NCBI GenBank assembly: GCA_964358645.1
Contig: CAYHPW010000031.1
Coordinates: forward strand, 1-31,311
DNA: 31,311 nucleotides
Reading direction: 5' to 3'
Source of the DNA: JBBTDV01 sp038042605
Lineage (GTDB): Bacteria > Bdellovibrionota > UBA1018
Shown here: positions 1 to 8,195 of the stretch, piece by piece
Numbering within the stretch: the stretch's first letter is position 1
How the letters are laid out: each line of letters opens with the position of its first letter
The notes under the pieces: model-generated
Databases searched by the model: none
Told to the model about the DNA's origin: nothing
The model's input: the letters and a program-made list of their open reading frames with translations, nothing else
Translations under genes and position numbers: made by a program

Positions 1-63
1 AGGTTTAGAAGCTTGATTTTCCATTCAACTTCACTGTAAATCTCTTTCTAGAGGAACTTTCAT

Positions 64-537
64 ATGAGTCGTTCGACGGATGTAGCCAAAGAAATCATGT
101 CATACTGTACCAGCTGTAAGATGGATCTCAACCACGTAATTGTCGCGATGAAAGGTGACCGCGCGGCAAAAGTCCAGTGCCTTACTTGTAAAAAAGAGCA
201 TGCCTACCGGATACCAAAGGGCATCACCGAGCCGCCGGCAAAGAAAACCCCGTCCAGACGCAAAACAAAAGACAAAGCCGGCTCTGGAGAGGTGGTATCA
301 ATCCAAGTGGAATGGGAAAAACTCATGGCATCACATCTGGAATCACCGGTAAAGAGCTACAGCACCAAGGCCCAATTTAATATAGGAGATAAGCTAAGCC
401 ACCCAAGTTTCGGCGAAGGAATTGTCGGAAAGCTTATCTTCCCGAACAAGCTTGAAGTCATATTCCGCGACTACATGAAAACCCTGATCCATGCCGGTCC
501 CCCGCAAGGCTGGGCCAGCCTAGAGACCAAGGTTTAA
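64..537 (+). CDS. Zinc-ribbon protein with UvrD/PcrA-tail-like C-terminal domain, function unknown
   Basis: A 157-residue protein that I do not recognise as a named gene. Two CxxC pairs (C15/C18 and C39/C42) form a probable zinc ribbon in the first 50 residues. A basic, Lys/Pro-rich linker follows (about 55-75). The C-terminal part (about 103-145) contains the pattern F-x-x-G-D-x-x-x-H-P-x-F-G-E-G, which closely resembles the Tudor-like C-terminal domain of UvrD/PcrA helicases, a domain known to contact RNA polymerase. The ATG is preceded by GAGGAA at a good distance. A weak promoter-like pair (TTGATT at 13-18, TAAATC at 37-42) lies upstream. The 3' end overlaps convergent uvrB by 18 nt. A nucleic-acid or RNA-polymerase binding role is inference from domain resemblance only. 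The gene is real on length, start signal and domain pattern. Confidence 0.75.
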   Translation: MSRSTDVAKEIMSYCTSCKMDLNHVIVAMKGDRAAKVQCLTCKKEHAYRIPKGITEPPAKKTPSRRKTKDKAGSGEVVSIQVEWEKLMASHLESPVKSYSTKAQFNIGDKLSHPSFGEGIVGKLIFPNKLEVIFRDYMKTLIHAGPPQGWASLETKV

Positions 538-2649
538 CGTCTTAAGCCTCCTAAGCTTGTCTCTTAAAAGTGCGGCATCTTCAAACCGCATATCCTTGGC
601 GGCGCTTTTCATTTCGCCTTCCATTCTGGAGATTATACCGGAGAGCTTCTCCACAGACGCGACCGCCTCGCCGGTAAGTTCACTGATTTCCGCCAGCCGC
701 TCCTGCGGATCCATCAAGTCAAGCGCGCCCGATTCTGCCACACTCCAGATACTCCGGCCATGACCGGACCCCGCACCGGTTCGCAGAGCCTGCTTTGCCA
801 AAGCAGCGCTGTCAGCGTGCTTCTGCGCTCCACCTTCTGGGATGGATATCGGGGCTGGGATGGATTTTTGGATTGTCCTCGGGACTATCCCATGTTCCTT
901 GTTGTACTTTTCTTGAAGTTCCCGGCGGCGCGCCGTCTCATCAAGAGCCTTGCGCATGCTTCCTGTCACCAAATCAGCATAGAGGATCACGCAGCCTTCG
1001 GCATTGCGCGCGGCACGGCCTATCGTCTGGATCAGCGAGCGATGACTGCGCAAAAAACCTTCTTTATCGGCATCCAGGATAGCCACGAGAGAGACTTCCG
1101 GCAAATCAAGACCTTCGCGAAGAAGATTGATCCCCACGAGAACGTCAAAGGTACCCATTCTTAGGTCCCTTAAAATTTCTATCCGCTCCAGTGTCTCTAT
1201 ATCAGAATGCAGGTACTTAACTCTTACACCTTTGTCCTGATAGAATTTTGTGAGATCTTCGGCAAGCTTCTTGGTAAGCGTAGTTATCAAAACCCGCTCA
1301 TTGCGCTCCACCCGCGTCTTTATCTCAATAAGCAGATTATCAACTTGGGTCTTGGCTGACCTGACTTCCACACGCGGGTCAAGAAGTCCGGTCGGCCTGA
1401 TAACTTGTTCAACTATTTCACCGCCGGTTTTCCCGAGTTCATAATCACCTGGCGTGGCTGATACATAAACTGTTTTTGAAATACTCCTCTCCCATTCTTC
1501 GAAGCTTAGCGGCCTGTTATCAAGCGCCGACGGCAATCTAAAGCCGTGCTCAACGAGCGTCAGCTTCCTGGCGCGATCGCCCCGGTACATCCCGCCTATC
1601 TGCGGAACGCTCACGTGGCTTTCATCAACGATTAGGAGCCAGTTCTTCGGAAAATAATCTATCAGCGTTGGCGGCGACTGGCCCGCCGATCTCCCAGTCA
1701 GGTGACGGGAGTAATTCTCAATACCCTGACAATAGCCAAGCTGCTCGAGCATTTCTAGGTCAAACAATGTTCTCTGGCCAAGACGCTGGGCTTCAACCAT
1801 ACGGCCAGCGGATTTAAGTTCTTTCAGACGCTCACGCAACTCAACGCGGACGGACTCAATTGCTGAATGCCTGCTATCAGCGGTCGTGACATAGTGGCTT
1901 GCCGGATAAATCGTCACACGCGGTATTTTCTGTATCCTCACCCCCCTAAGAGGATCCACCTCTGAAATCGCCTCTATCTCATCGCCAAAAAATTCAACCC
2001 TAATGGCGCGGTCTTCTTCATAAGGGGGGAAAATTTCCACCACATCCCCTCGCACGCGAAAAGTACCACGGTGGAAATCAACGTCATTACGCCTGTACTG
2101 GATATCAACAAGTTTTCGGAGAACGTCTTGCCGTTTGGCTTCCCGCCCGGTTTCGAGATAAAGCAAAAGTCCTTGATAGGCCTCTGGAGAACCTAGGCCA
2201 TAAATACATGAGATCGACGAAACAATGATGACGTCATTGCGCTCGAGCAGCGAGCGGGTAGCCGAGTGTCTGAGCTTATCTATCTCGTCGTTGATCTGCG
2301 CATCTTTTTCAATAAATGTGTCGGTCTGTGGGATATATGCTTCAGGTTGGTAATAGTCGTAATAACTGACGAAATATTCCACAGCGTTGTCAGGGAAAAA
2401 CTCCCTGAACTCGCTAAAGAGCTGGGCCGCGAGCGTCTTGTTATGGCTGAGCACAAGCGTTGGCAGGTTTGTTTGCGCGATGACGTTCGCCATCGTAAAG
2501 GTCTTTCCAGACCCGGTCACGCCAAGAAGCACTTGCGAGCGCTTCCCGGCATCAAGACCACTGACCAGCTTTTCGATCGCCTGCGGCTGGTCACCGGTCG
2601 GATTGAAAGGTGTCTTAAGCTCGAATTTTCTCTGGGTGAAAATGGCCAT
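520..2649 (-). CDS. uvrB: UvrABC system protein B
   Basis: UvrB is the DNA-damage-verifying helicase-like subunit of nucleotide excision repair; it is loaded by UvrA and then recruits UvrC. The 709-residue product shows Walker A GVTGSGKT (43-50), the damage-probing beta-hairpin region YYDYYQPEAYIP (97-108), Walker B DESH (342-345), motif VI with QTIGRAARN (541-549) and a C-terminal UVR domain (about 673-705) that contacts UvrC. The family is usually about 670 residues; the excess is a low-complexity Ala/Gly/Ser stretch (about 605-640) just before the UVR domain. The start follows an AGGAG that overlaps the cysS stop codon, so it is translated from the cysS message. Its 3' end overlaps the facing zinc-ribbon gene by 18 nt, leaving no room for a separate terminator. 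Identification is secure. Confidence 0.97.
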   Translation of the reverse strand: MAIFTQRKFELKTPFNPTGDQPQAIEKLVSGLDAGKRSQVLLGVTGSGKTFTMANVIAQTNLPTLVLSHNKTLAAQLFSEFREFFPDNAVEYFVSYYDYYQPEAYIPQTDTFIEKDAQINDEIDKLRHSATRSLLERNDVIIVSSISCIYGLGSPEAYQGLLLYLETGREAKRQDVLRKLVDIQYRRNDVDFHRGTFRVRGDVVEIFPPYEEDRAIRVEFFGDEIEAISEVDPLRGVRIQKIPRVTIYPASHYVTTADSRHSAIESVRVELRERLKELKSAGRMVEAQRLGQRTLFDLEMLEQLGYCQGIENYSRHLTGRSAGQSPPTLIDYFPKNWLLIVDESHVSVPQIGGMYRGDRARKLTLVEHGFRLPSALDNRPLSFEEWERSISKTVYVSATPGDYELGKTGGEIVEQVIRPTGLLDPRVEVRSAKTQVDNLLIEIKTRVERNERVLITTLTKKLAEDLTKFYQDKGVRVKYLHSDIETLERIEILRDLRMGTFDVLVGINLLREGLDLPEVSLVAILDADKEGFLRSHRSLIQTIGRAARNAEGCVILYADLVTGSMRKALDETARRRELQEKYNKEHGIVPRTIQKSIPAPISIPEGGAQKHADSAALAKQALRTGAGSGHGRSIWSVAESGALDLMDPQERLAEISELTGEAVASVEKLSGIISRMEGEMKSAAKDMRFEDAALLRDKLRRLKTLNLGL

Positions 2650-2655
2650 CAGCTC

Positions 2656-4182
2656 CTAGACATACTCCCACGTAGTCCCACCCGGGCCGTCCTTGATCAT
2701 CACGCCGCGTGACTGGAGTTCGTTTCTAATCTGATCAGCACGCTTAAAGTCTTTAGACCTGCGTGCTTGGTTGCGCTCCTCAATAAGACTAACAATCTCT
2801 GCCTCAGGCATCCGCACAACACCTTTAGCCCCAAGACGATCCGCGCGAATCCGCGAGAGTTCAGCGAGCATAGACTTTGGCTCGGATACACAAACCCCAA
2901 GCACGCCGCCGATATCTCCTTCCATGATCGAAATCAGCTTTGCCGCACCTTCAGGCGCAGCCGCGTTGCTGCCAGCGGCGTAAGAGACTGTCTTGTTGAA
3001 TTCCCTTATCAGCGTAAAGAGCACGGCCAGGGCTTCAGCCGTATTAAAATCATTTGCGAATGCTTCGTCAATTGATGCGCGCGCCCGGTCACACGCAGCG
3101 CTGAATGCGACCCAATGATTCGCACCGGCTTCGGCACCAGGGCCTTGGTCGCCACGAACAACAAGGTCCACTGCTCGCGCCTTTGCTTCATAAATCCTGT
3201 GTAACGACGTCAACGTGCTCTCAATAGCCTCATCACAAAAATCAATCGGTGCGCGGTAATGCACTGAAAGAAGCATGTATCTAGCAACTTCGCCCGGAAA
3301 TTTCGTCAGGAACTCTCGTGCCGTGAATATGTTGCCGAGACTCTTTGACATTTTTTCCTTGGATTTCTCTTTGGAGATAGTTAGAAAAGCATGATGTAGC
3401 CAGTAACGTACGAAAGGCTCCTTGCCGCTGGCACCCTCACTTTGCGCGATCTCGTTCTCGTGGTGCGGAAAAATCAGATCCTCGCCGCCGTGGTGCACAT
3501 CGATCTGCTCGCCGAGCCACCTGCTTGCCATCGCGGAACACTCGATATGCCAACCCGGCCTGCCGCGCCCCCAAGGGCTGTCCCAAGAAGGTTCGCCAGG
3601 TTTCGCTGGCTTCCAGAGCGTGAAATCAAGTGGGTTTTGCTTCTTCTCCCTAACGTCCACGCGCATACCGGCAACAAGCTCGTCAATATTTTTTTGCGAA
3701 AGCTTTCCATAACCAACGGATTTATTAATTGAGAATAGGACTTCACCATCCACGACGTACGCCTTGCCGTTACGGAGAATCTTCTCTATCATCGCGATGA
3801 TATCAGGGATATGGCTCGTTACAGTCGTCTTATAAGTTGGTTCAAGCATGCCGGCAGCGGCAAAATCCTTTTCAACCTCGGCGGTGTATTTCGCGGAGAC
3901 AGCCTCAGAAGTCGTCTTTTCCTCCGTTGCTCGCTTTATTATTTTATCATCAACATCAGTGTAATTACGCACGTACAGGACTTCATATCCTGCGCGCTTG
4001 AAGAAACGGAAAAACATGTCAGCCACGAGACCGCCTCTTAGATTTCCAATGTGTATGTAATTATAAACGGTCGGCCCGCATGAATACATCGTAAGCCTGC
4101 CTGGCTCGAGCGTCCTAAGCTGCTCTTTCTTTCCAGTAAGCGTGTTAGCAAGCCTGATAGGCCTCATCTCATCTTGTTTCAT
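2656..4182 (-). CDS. cysS: Cysteinyl-tRNA synthetase
   Basis: Class I aminoacyl-tRNA synthetase that charges tRNA-Cys. The 508-residue product shows the HIGH-type motif HIGN (44-47), KMSKS (277-281), and a plausible zinc-binding set C35, C215, H240 and E244 that discriminates cysteine from serine, as in E. coli CysRS. A DALR-type helical domain and a basic C-terminal tail follow. It is somewhat longer than the E. coli enzyme (461 residues). The start is uncertain: the first ATG (4182) has no visible Shine-Dalgarno, and the in-frame ATG five codons later (4167) gives an N-terminus closer to that of other CysRS. It lies between carD (gap of 53 nt, holding a GACAGCTGTC palindrome at 4204-4213) and uvrB (gap of 6 nt), on the same strand, so an operon carD-cysS-uvrB is likely. 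Confidence 0.96.
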   Translation of the reverse strand: MKQDEMRPIRLANTLTGKKEQLRTLEPGRLTMYSCGPTVYNYIHIGNLRGGLVADMFFRFFKRAGYEVLYVRNYTDVDDKIIKRATEEKTTSEAVSAKYTAEVEKDFAAAGMLEPTYKTTVTSHIPDIIAMIEKILRNGKAYVVDGEVLFSINKSVGYGKLSQKNIDELVAGMRVDVREKKQNPLDFTLWKPAKPGEPSWDSPWGRGRPGWHIECSAMASRWLGEQIDVHHGGEDLIFPHHENEIAQSEGASGKEPFVRYWLHHAFLTISKEKSKEKMSKSLGNIFTAREFLTKFPGEVARYMLLSVHYRAPIDFCDEAIESTLTSLHRIYEAKARAVDLVVRGDQGPGAEAGANHWVAFSAACDRARASIDEAFANDFNTAEALAVLFTLIREFNKTVSYAAGSNAAAPEGAAKLISIMEGDIGGVLGVCVSEPKSMLAELSRIRADRLGAKGVVRMPEAEIVSLIEERNQARRSKDFKRADQIRNELQSRGVMIKDGPGGTTWEYV

Positions 4183-4235
4183 ATAGTAAAATAATTAGAA
4201 GCGGACAGCTGTCAGTTTACGACAAAGACTGGACT

Positions 4236-4718
4236 TCAAGAAGCAAAAATCGTTTGAATCTCCTGCTCGATCACGTCTTCTTTGAGTCTCTTTGCAAGGG
4301 ATATCTCCCTAACAAGCAGGTGCTTTGCCTGGTCAAGCATCTTGCGCTCACCAAATGAAAGATCCTTGTTATGCCGCAAAAGGAACAGATTCCTAAGCAC
4401 TTCGGCAATCTCGAAAATCGAGCCAGTCTTGATTTTTTCCATGTACTCGCGGTACCGCCTGTTCCACGTCGTCTGGTCTATTTTAACATTGCGGTCCTTG
4501 AGAATCTCATAAACCGCCTTCACATCCTTATTGGAAATGATCTGCCGCAAGCCTACCGAAGCTATGTTGTCCATCGGGACCATTATGGTCATCTGGTTGT
4601 CTACCACTTGAAGCACGTAAAACTTCTTCTTCTTGCCTCCAACGTCCCGTTCCTCTATACGCTTGATAACGGCTACTCCATGAGCAGGATAAACTGCATT
4701 GTCTCCTACTTTAAACAT
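4236..4718 (-). CDS. carD: CarD/CdnL-family RNA polymerase-binding transcription regulator
   Basis: CarD/CdnL proteins bind the RNA polymerase beta subunit and stabilise open promoter complexes, notably at rRNA promoters. The 160-residue product begins MFKVGDNAVYPAHG, the typical start of the N-terminal RNA-polymerase-interaction domain (about 1-65). The helical C-terminal DNA-binding domain includes the conserved Trp in TTWNRRYREYMEK (W85), which in the family wedges the -10 region. I start at 4718 instead of the longer in-frame ATG at 4745 because a GGAGGT Shine-Dalgarno (4727-4732) sits 8 nt upstream of this ATG and lies inside the longer frame. Length and N-terminus then match CdnL. Promoter at 4794-4823. 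The short CdnL form without the HMGA-like tail of Myxococcus CarD is meant. Confidence 0.93.
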   Translation of the reverse strand: MFKVGDNAVYPAHGVAVIKRIEERDVGGKKKKFYVLQVVDNQMTIMVPMDNIASVGLRQIISNKDVKAVYEILKDRNVKIDQTTWNRRYREYMEKIKTGSIFEIAEVLRNLFLLRHNKDLSFGERKMLDQAKHLLVREISLAKRLKEDVIEQEIQTIFAS

Positions 4719-4793
4719 CCTGTAATACCTCCGAGTGAGCTGCAAGACTTTCTGCGATGGCTCTTATGTGCGGATAAAAATTTGACTCGCAAG

Positions 4794-4823
4794 ACCATAC
4801 CACACAGAACATATTTTTGTCAA
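4794..4823 (-). promoter_or_regulatory. Probable sigma70-type promoter of the carD-cysS-uvrB operon
   Basis: On the minus strand a perfect -35 TTGACA (4823-4818) and a -10 TATGGT (4799-4794) are separated by 18 nt. Transcription would begin near 4787, giving a leader of about 70 nt before the carD ATG. This is the best promoter match in the left half of the window. Seen directly; activity is inferred. Confidence 0.65.
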
Positions 4824-4858
4824 TATATCCCTAACCCTATAGGATTAGTAATATATTG
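4821..4858. promoter_or_regulatory. 38-nt imperfect palindrome overlapping the carD -35 box (possible operator)
   Basis: Two 19-nt arms are symmetric about 4839/4840: CAATATAT at the left end answers ATATATTG at the right end, CTAA answers TTAG, and the centre is CCTATAGG. Only three of the 19 pairs mismatch. The left end covers half of the TTGACA of the carD promoter. Such a long dyad over a -35 box is what a dimeric or tetrameric regulator site looks like. No regulator gene is adjacent, so the binding protein is unknown. It is not a terminator: AT-rich arms and no following T-run. Confidence 0.5.
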
Positions 4859-5103
4859 AAATATAAAGCTTTTTTAAACTACCTCCTGACCAGCTGCTTA
4901 ATCATAGCTGTTAAGTAGACTGGCTTGAGGGCATAAGCAATGAGGATGCCCAAAGCTGCCTAAAGCTGAATGAATAATTACTAGTACCGTTCATATTAAG
5001 GAGCTTCAAACACTAGAGCCTGAACGCACCTAATATCTTAATAAGAAATCTTCAACACTAAGAACTGGAATGTGATTAGTCGATTGTACAAAAGCAAGAC
5101 ACT
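4859..5103. other. Non-coding stretch between carD promoter region and acyl-CoA dehydrogenase
   Basis: Together with the carD promoter and palindrome this forms a gene-free stretch of 385 nt (4719-5103). In this part I see no convincing gene, tRNA or intrinsic terminator. There is one imperfect stem (CCAG...CTGG, 4890-4923, with a bulge and a mismatch) that lacks a T-run on either side, and many stop codons in all frames. Confidence 0.6.
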
Positions 5104-6846
5104 TCACTCGCTCAACCTATCAAATGGATAGTGGCCTAATTCATAGACTCTGGCAGCGATCAATTTTGCAGCATCGTCATCATTGCGATCAATGGCCTTG
5201 AAGTTGGCACGTATCCGTCTATTTGCATGCATGAAGAAGCTCTCTGCAATAGCCAATTCAAGCGCACACTTATCAGTGCTGCCGTTAAGATCTATGGCGG
5301 CCGTGACTCTGGAAAGCACTGAAGCCATCCCGTACATGTCTATCGCGATGTCGGCGATTCTCCTTTGAGCGAATTGCCTAAGGTGTATCTTCTTGCCATG
5401 GCGGCGCAAGAGGACTTCAACTTGTGTGGCGAATTCAACGGCGTATTCCTCCAATACTCCTGCCATTTTTTTAAGCGCAGGATGTGATTTGGTAATCGTC
5501 TCACCAACAATATTCTGGCGAATCTTCCTGATAGCGAAATCACTCACAAGCCCAAGCCCCTGAAGCGGGTATCTTATTGCATCTGCAAGCCCGGCCAGCT
5601 CCTGACCAGGTCCCTGCATACCAGAGAGCGCGATGAACGCACGCAGTATCTCGTTTGCTCCTTCGAAGATCCTGTTTATCCTGGCGTCCCTCAGCCAGCG
5701 CTCATAGGGATACTCCTTCATGTAACCCAGACCTGCCCAGATCTGCAGGTTCTCATCCACCGCTTCCCACAGCATCTCCGAAGCAAACACTTTTGCTATG
5801 GCGCTCTCGATTGAATAATCTATGTCCTTGCGGTCAATCAACGAAGTAGTCAGATAAACCATGCTCTCCGCGACGTAGGCATTCGTAACCATGCGAGAGA
5901 TTTTTTCCTGGATCATCCCGAACTCGCCTATCTTTTTCTGGAACTGCACTCTTTCATTCGCGTGCTGAATGGAAGCCTCTATGCATTTTTTTGCGACACC
6001 AACACTTCCAGCAGCCAATCCAAGACGACCGTGGTTAAGCACGCCCATTGCTACCTTGAATCCCTGGCCAAGGCCGCCCACCACATTACCTACTGGGACT
6101 TTCACGTTATCTAGATGAATAGCATTGGTCCACGAAGCGCGGATCCCAAGCTTATGCTCAGATGGGCCGACACTGACGCCGTCGGCAGGGAGTTCAAGCA
6201 CGAAGCACGTGACTTTTTCCTTCTTGACCCCTCCTTCGGTGAGTTCAGTTTTCGCGAAAACCGTCATGAAGTTGGCGATGCCGCCATTTGTGATCCAAAG
6301 CTTGTTACCGCTAATAACATAATGGTTGCCGTCGGGTGAAAGAGTAGCCTTAGTCTTAATTGAAGCAGCATCCGAGCCACTGCTTGGTTCCGTGAGGCAA
6401 TAACACGCTATCAACTCGCCAGCAGCGAGTCTCGGGAGAAAGCGCCTGCGCTGTTCCTCGCTACCAAAGAGAAGAAGCGCCTTGTAACCTATACTCTGGT
6501 GCGCACCCAATGTAACCGCCAGCGAGCTATCTATGCCGGCAAGCTCCTCGAAAATCCTTGCATAACCGGATTGCGGCAGGCCGAGACCTCCTAATTCCTG
6601 TGGAACCGCGAGCCCCATCATGCCCATTTCCGCCATCATCGAAACCATCTCACGCGGCATCTCGCCTTTTTCATCCCACTCGGATGACTTCACGTTATCG
6701 CGGGCGAACTTGCTAATAGTATCAATGATCATCCGGACTGTTTCAGAAACCTCCGAGGACACCTTTGGGTATGGAAAAACAAGGTCTTCGCGGATTTCAC
6801 CGAAAAAAAGCGATTTCATGAAACTGTTATTACTTGCTGGGTTCAT
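5104..6846 (-). CDS. Acyl-CoA dehydrogenase, very-long-chain (ACADVL/ACAD9) type
   Basis: FAD-dependent enzyme expected to catalyse the first step of fatty acid beta-oxidation, acyl-CoA to trans-2-enoyl-CoA, passing electrons to electron-transfer flavoprotein. The 580-residue product has the dehydrogenase N-terminal, middle and C-terminal domains; CYCLTEPSSGSD (149-159) and WITNGG (184-189) are the FAD/substrate signature of the middle domain. The catalytic base is most likely E395 in RIFEGANEILR, the position used by the very-long-chain type. An extra helical domain of about 170 residues follows (from about 412), again as in ACADVL and unlike the 380-residue short- and medium-chain enzymes. 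The ATG has AGGAG 8 nt upstream. No other beta-oxidation gene is nearby. Two TGACA-N3-TGTCA palindromes upstream suggest regulation by a dimeric repressor, perhaps responding to acyl-CoA. Substrate length is inferred. Confidence 0.9.
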   Translation of the reverse strand: MNPASNNSFMKSLFFGEIREDLVFPYPKVSSEVSETVRMIIDTISKFARDNVKSSEWDEKGEMPREMVSMMAEMGMMGLAVPQELGGLGLPQSGYARIFEELAGIDSSLAVTLGAHQSIGYKALLLFGSEEQRRRFLPRLAAGELIACYCLTEPSSGSDAASIKTKATLSPDGNHYVISGNKLWITNGGIANFMTVFAKTELTEGGVKKEKVTCFVLELPADGVSVGPSEHKLGIRASWTNAIHLDNVKVPVGNVVGGLGQGFKVAMGVLNHGRLGLAAGSVGVAKKCIEASIQHANERVQFQKKIGEFGMIQEKISRMVTNAYVAESMVYLTTSLIDRKDIDYSIESAIAKVFASEMLWEAVDENLQIWAGLGYMKEYPYERWLRDARINRIFEGANEILRAFIALSGMQGPGQELAGLADAIRYPLQGLGLVSDFAIRKIRQNIVGETITKSHPALKKMAGVLEEYAVEFATQVEVLLRRHGKKIHLRQFAQRRIADIAIDMYGMASVLSRVTAAIDLNGSTDKCALELAIAESFFMHANRRIRANFKAIDRNDDDAAKLIAARVYELGHYPFDRLSE

Positions 6847-6862
6847 ATTCTTTTCTCCTGAT

Positions 6863-6875
6863 TGACAATTTGTCA
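6863..6875. promoter_or_regulatory. Palindrome TGACA-ATT-TGTCA, copy 1 (putative operator)
   Basis: Perfect 5+5 inverted repeat with a 3-nt spacer, 16 nt upstream of the acyl-CoA dehydrogenase ATG and just before its Shine-Dalgarno. It has the same arms and spacing as the copy at 6914-6926. The repeated, symmetric design points to a dimeric regulator; TetR-type repressors commonly control such genes. The regulator is not in the window. Confidence 0.55.
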
Positions 6876-6913
6876 GTCAAACCACCTCTCATAAAACCGA
6901 TTTGATGTCGTTC

Positions 6914-6926
6914 TGACAAAATGTCA
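6914..6926. promoter_or_regulatory. Palindrome TGACA-AAA-TGTCA, copy 2 (putative operator)
   Basis: Second perfect copy of the same palindrome. Centres of the two copies are 51 bp apart, close to five helical turns, so bound dimers would face the same side of the DNA. Seen directly; binding is inferred. Confidence 0.55.
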
Positions 6927-7088
6927 AATGCGTCGCACTAATACCTTGAATAATTATCAAGTGTAGAATGTCTGAGAGTAAAGACAAGCTAAGATTATTC
7001 GATTTTTTTCATATCAAGCTGTCCATCGTAGTAGGCAAAAAAATCCCACCAAGCTGGCATCGCTCTTGCCTCATAAACTACCGGGGCT
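6927..7088. other. Divergent intergenic region between acyl-CoA dehydrogenase and gspC
   Basis: This must hold the start of the 15-kb secretion operon (+) and probably the dehydrogenase promoter (-). For the minus strand a GATAAT -10-like box is visible at 6953-6958 and a TTGTCT/TACACT pair with 16-nt spacing lies slightly upstream; both are weak. A small dyad CTTGA-N7-TCAAG lies at 6945-6961. For gspC I find no -35/-10 pair close to consensus. Confidence 0.35.
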
Positions 7089-8183
7089 ATGTCAAAAGAA
7101 AAAAAACTGCAAAAGATTCTTGTCTCAATATGGACTGCTATCAGGAACAAATTGCATCCTGTCTTAATCAAGTTTAAACAGGCGATCCTAAAGAAGTGGC
7201 GCGAGAGCGAGTGGGCGCAGAACTTACAGGCAAAGCTGCAAGGATTCGAAGTAACCAATATTATCGAGTGGGCAAACAAGATCTTTAAAAAACAAAATGC
7301 AGGGTTCTACGGAACCCTGCTCACAATCATACTTGCGGCGTATTTCACGGCAGATCTCACAGCCATGCTCCTAGGTAAATTCGTTCCGGAACCACCTTTG
7401 GCAAGGATGGCCAGCCCGATCGGTCAGGCACAGGCAAAAACAAAGACTTTCGAGGATTACGGCATAATATTTACAAGAAATTTATTTAATAGCCAGGGCC
7501 TGATCCCTGGCGATGATGCGCCAGCCGTGCCTGGTGTTCTTGACTTGGGTTCCCCGCCAATAAAATCAACGCTTCCGTTTAACTTGATAGGGACACTGAT
7601 TTTAAAAGACGAGATACGTTCGATCGCTACAATCGAAGACAAATCCGCATCGATTGTGTACCCAGTACGCGTAAGCGATGAAATCCCGTCAAAAGCTAGA
7701 ATTCTTAAGATTGAGCCGCAAAAAGTGATATTTTTGAATGTTTCCTCTGGCAGACGCGAATTCATAGAATTACCGGAGGATGCTCCATCCACGGTACCGC
7801 GGATAACTATCGGGAGTGCCCGTTCCACAGGAGCGCCGTCACTCGGAATCGAACAATCAGGGAACAACCAGTTCAATATCTCAAAAAATGAAGTGGACAA
7901 GTCGCTTGCGGATCTCAACAACATCCTGACACAAGCCAGGGCGGTTCCTAATTTTGAAAACGGCGTGGCGAATGGATACAAGTTGTTCCAAATAGTCCCA
8001 GGCAGCATATACGACAAACTTGGCCTTAAAAACGATGATGTTATAACAGGTCTCAACGGTGAAGCCATTAATGACCCAGGCAAGGCATTCGAACTGTTGT
8101 CCCAACTCAAAACATCATCGCACTTAGAGATGCAAGTTAAGAGAGGCGGAAGGGCCTCAACATTCGTCTATGACATACGATAA
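7089..8183 (+). CDS. gspC: Type II secretion system inner-membrane protein GspC
   Basis: GspC links the inner-membrane platform to the secretin and takes part in substrate selection. The 364-residue product has a long basic cytoplasmic N-terminus (1-70), one membrane segment (about 72-95), a homology-region domain (about 120-240, starting FEDYGIIFTRNLF) expected to bind the N0 domain of GspD, and a C-terminal PDZ domain (about 285-364, with VPGSIYDKLGLKNDDVITGLNG). The cytoplasmic part is longer than in classical GspC. The ATG is the first start after an in-frame stop (7074-7076); its Shine-Dalgarno is poor (GGGG directly upstream). First gene of the operon, followed by gspD after 12 nt. Confidence 0.92.
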   Translation: MSKEKKLQKILVSIWTAIRNKLHPVLIKFKQAILKKWRESEWAQNLQAKLQGFEVTNIIEWANKIFKKQNAGFYGTLLTIILAAYFTADLTAMLLGKFVPEPPLARMASPIGQAQAKTKTFEDYGIIFTRNLFNSQGLIPGDDAPAVPGVLDLGSPPIKSTLPFNLIGTLILKDEIRSIATIEDKSASIVYPVRVSDEIPSKARILKIEPQKVIFLNVSSGRREFIELPEDAPSTVPRITIGSARSTGAPSLGIEQSGNNQFNISKNEVDKSLADLNNILTQARAVPNFENGVANGYKLFQIVPGSIYDKLGLKNDDVITGLNGEAINDPGKAFELLSQLKTSSHLEMQVKRGGRASTFVYDIR

Positions 8184-8195
8184 AAAGGAGTCACG

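Noticed and set aside
760..1164. Plus-strand open frame inside uvrB
   Set aside because: Antisense to conserved UvrB helicase motifs; no start signal or domain.
4204..4213. GACAGCTGTC palindrome between carD and cysS as an operator or terminator
   Set aside because: Ten bases only, no loop, no T-run, and no promoter elements around it.
4890..4923. Stem-loop (CCAG...CTGG) between carD and the acyl-CoA dehydrogenase as a terminator
   Set aside because: The stem has a bulge and a mismatch and no T-run follows on either strand; it is also about 180 nt past the dehydrogenase stop.
7457..8110. Long minus-strand open frame (217 codons) inside gspC
   Set aside because: It is antisense to a clear GspC with PDZ domain and has no recognisable domain or start signal.
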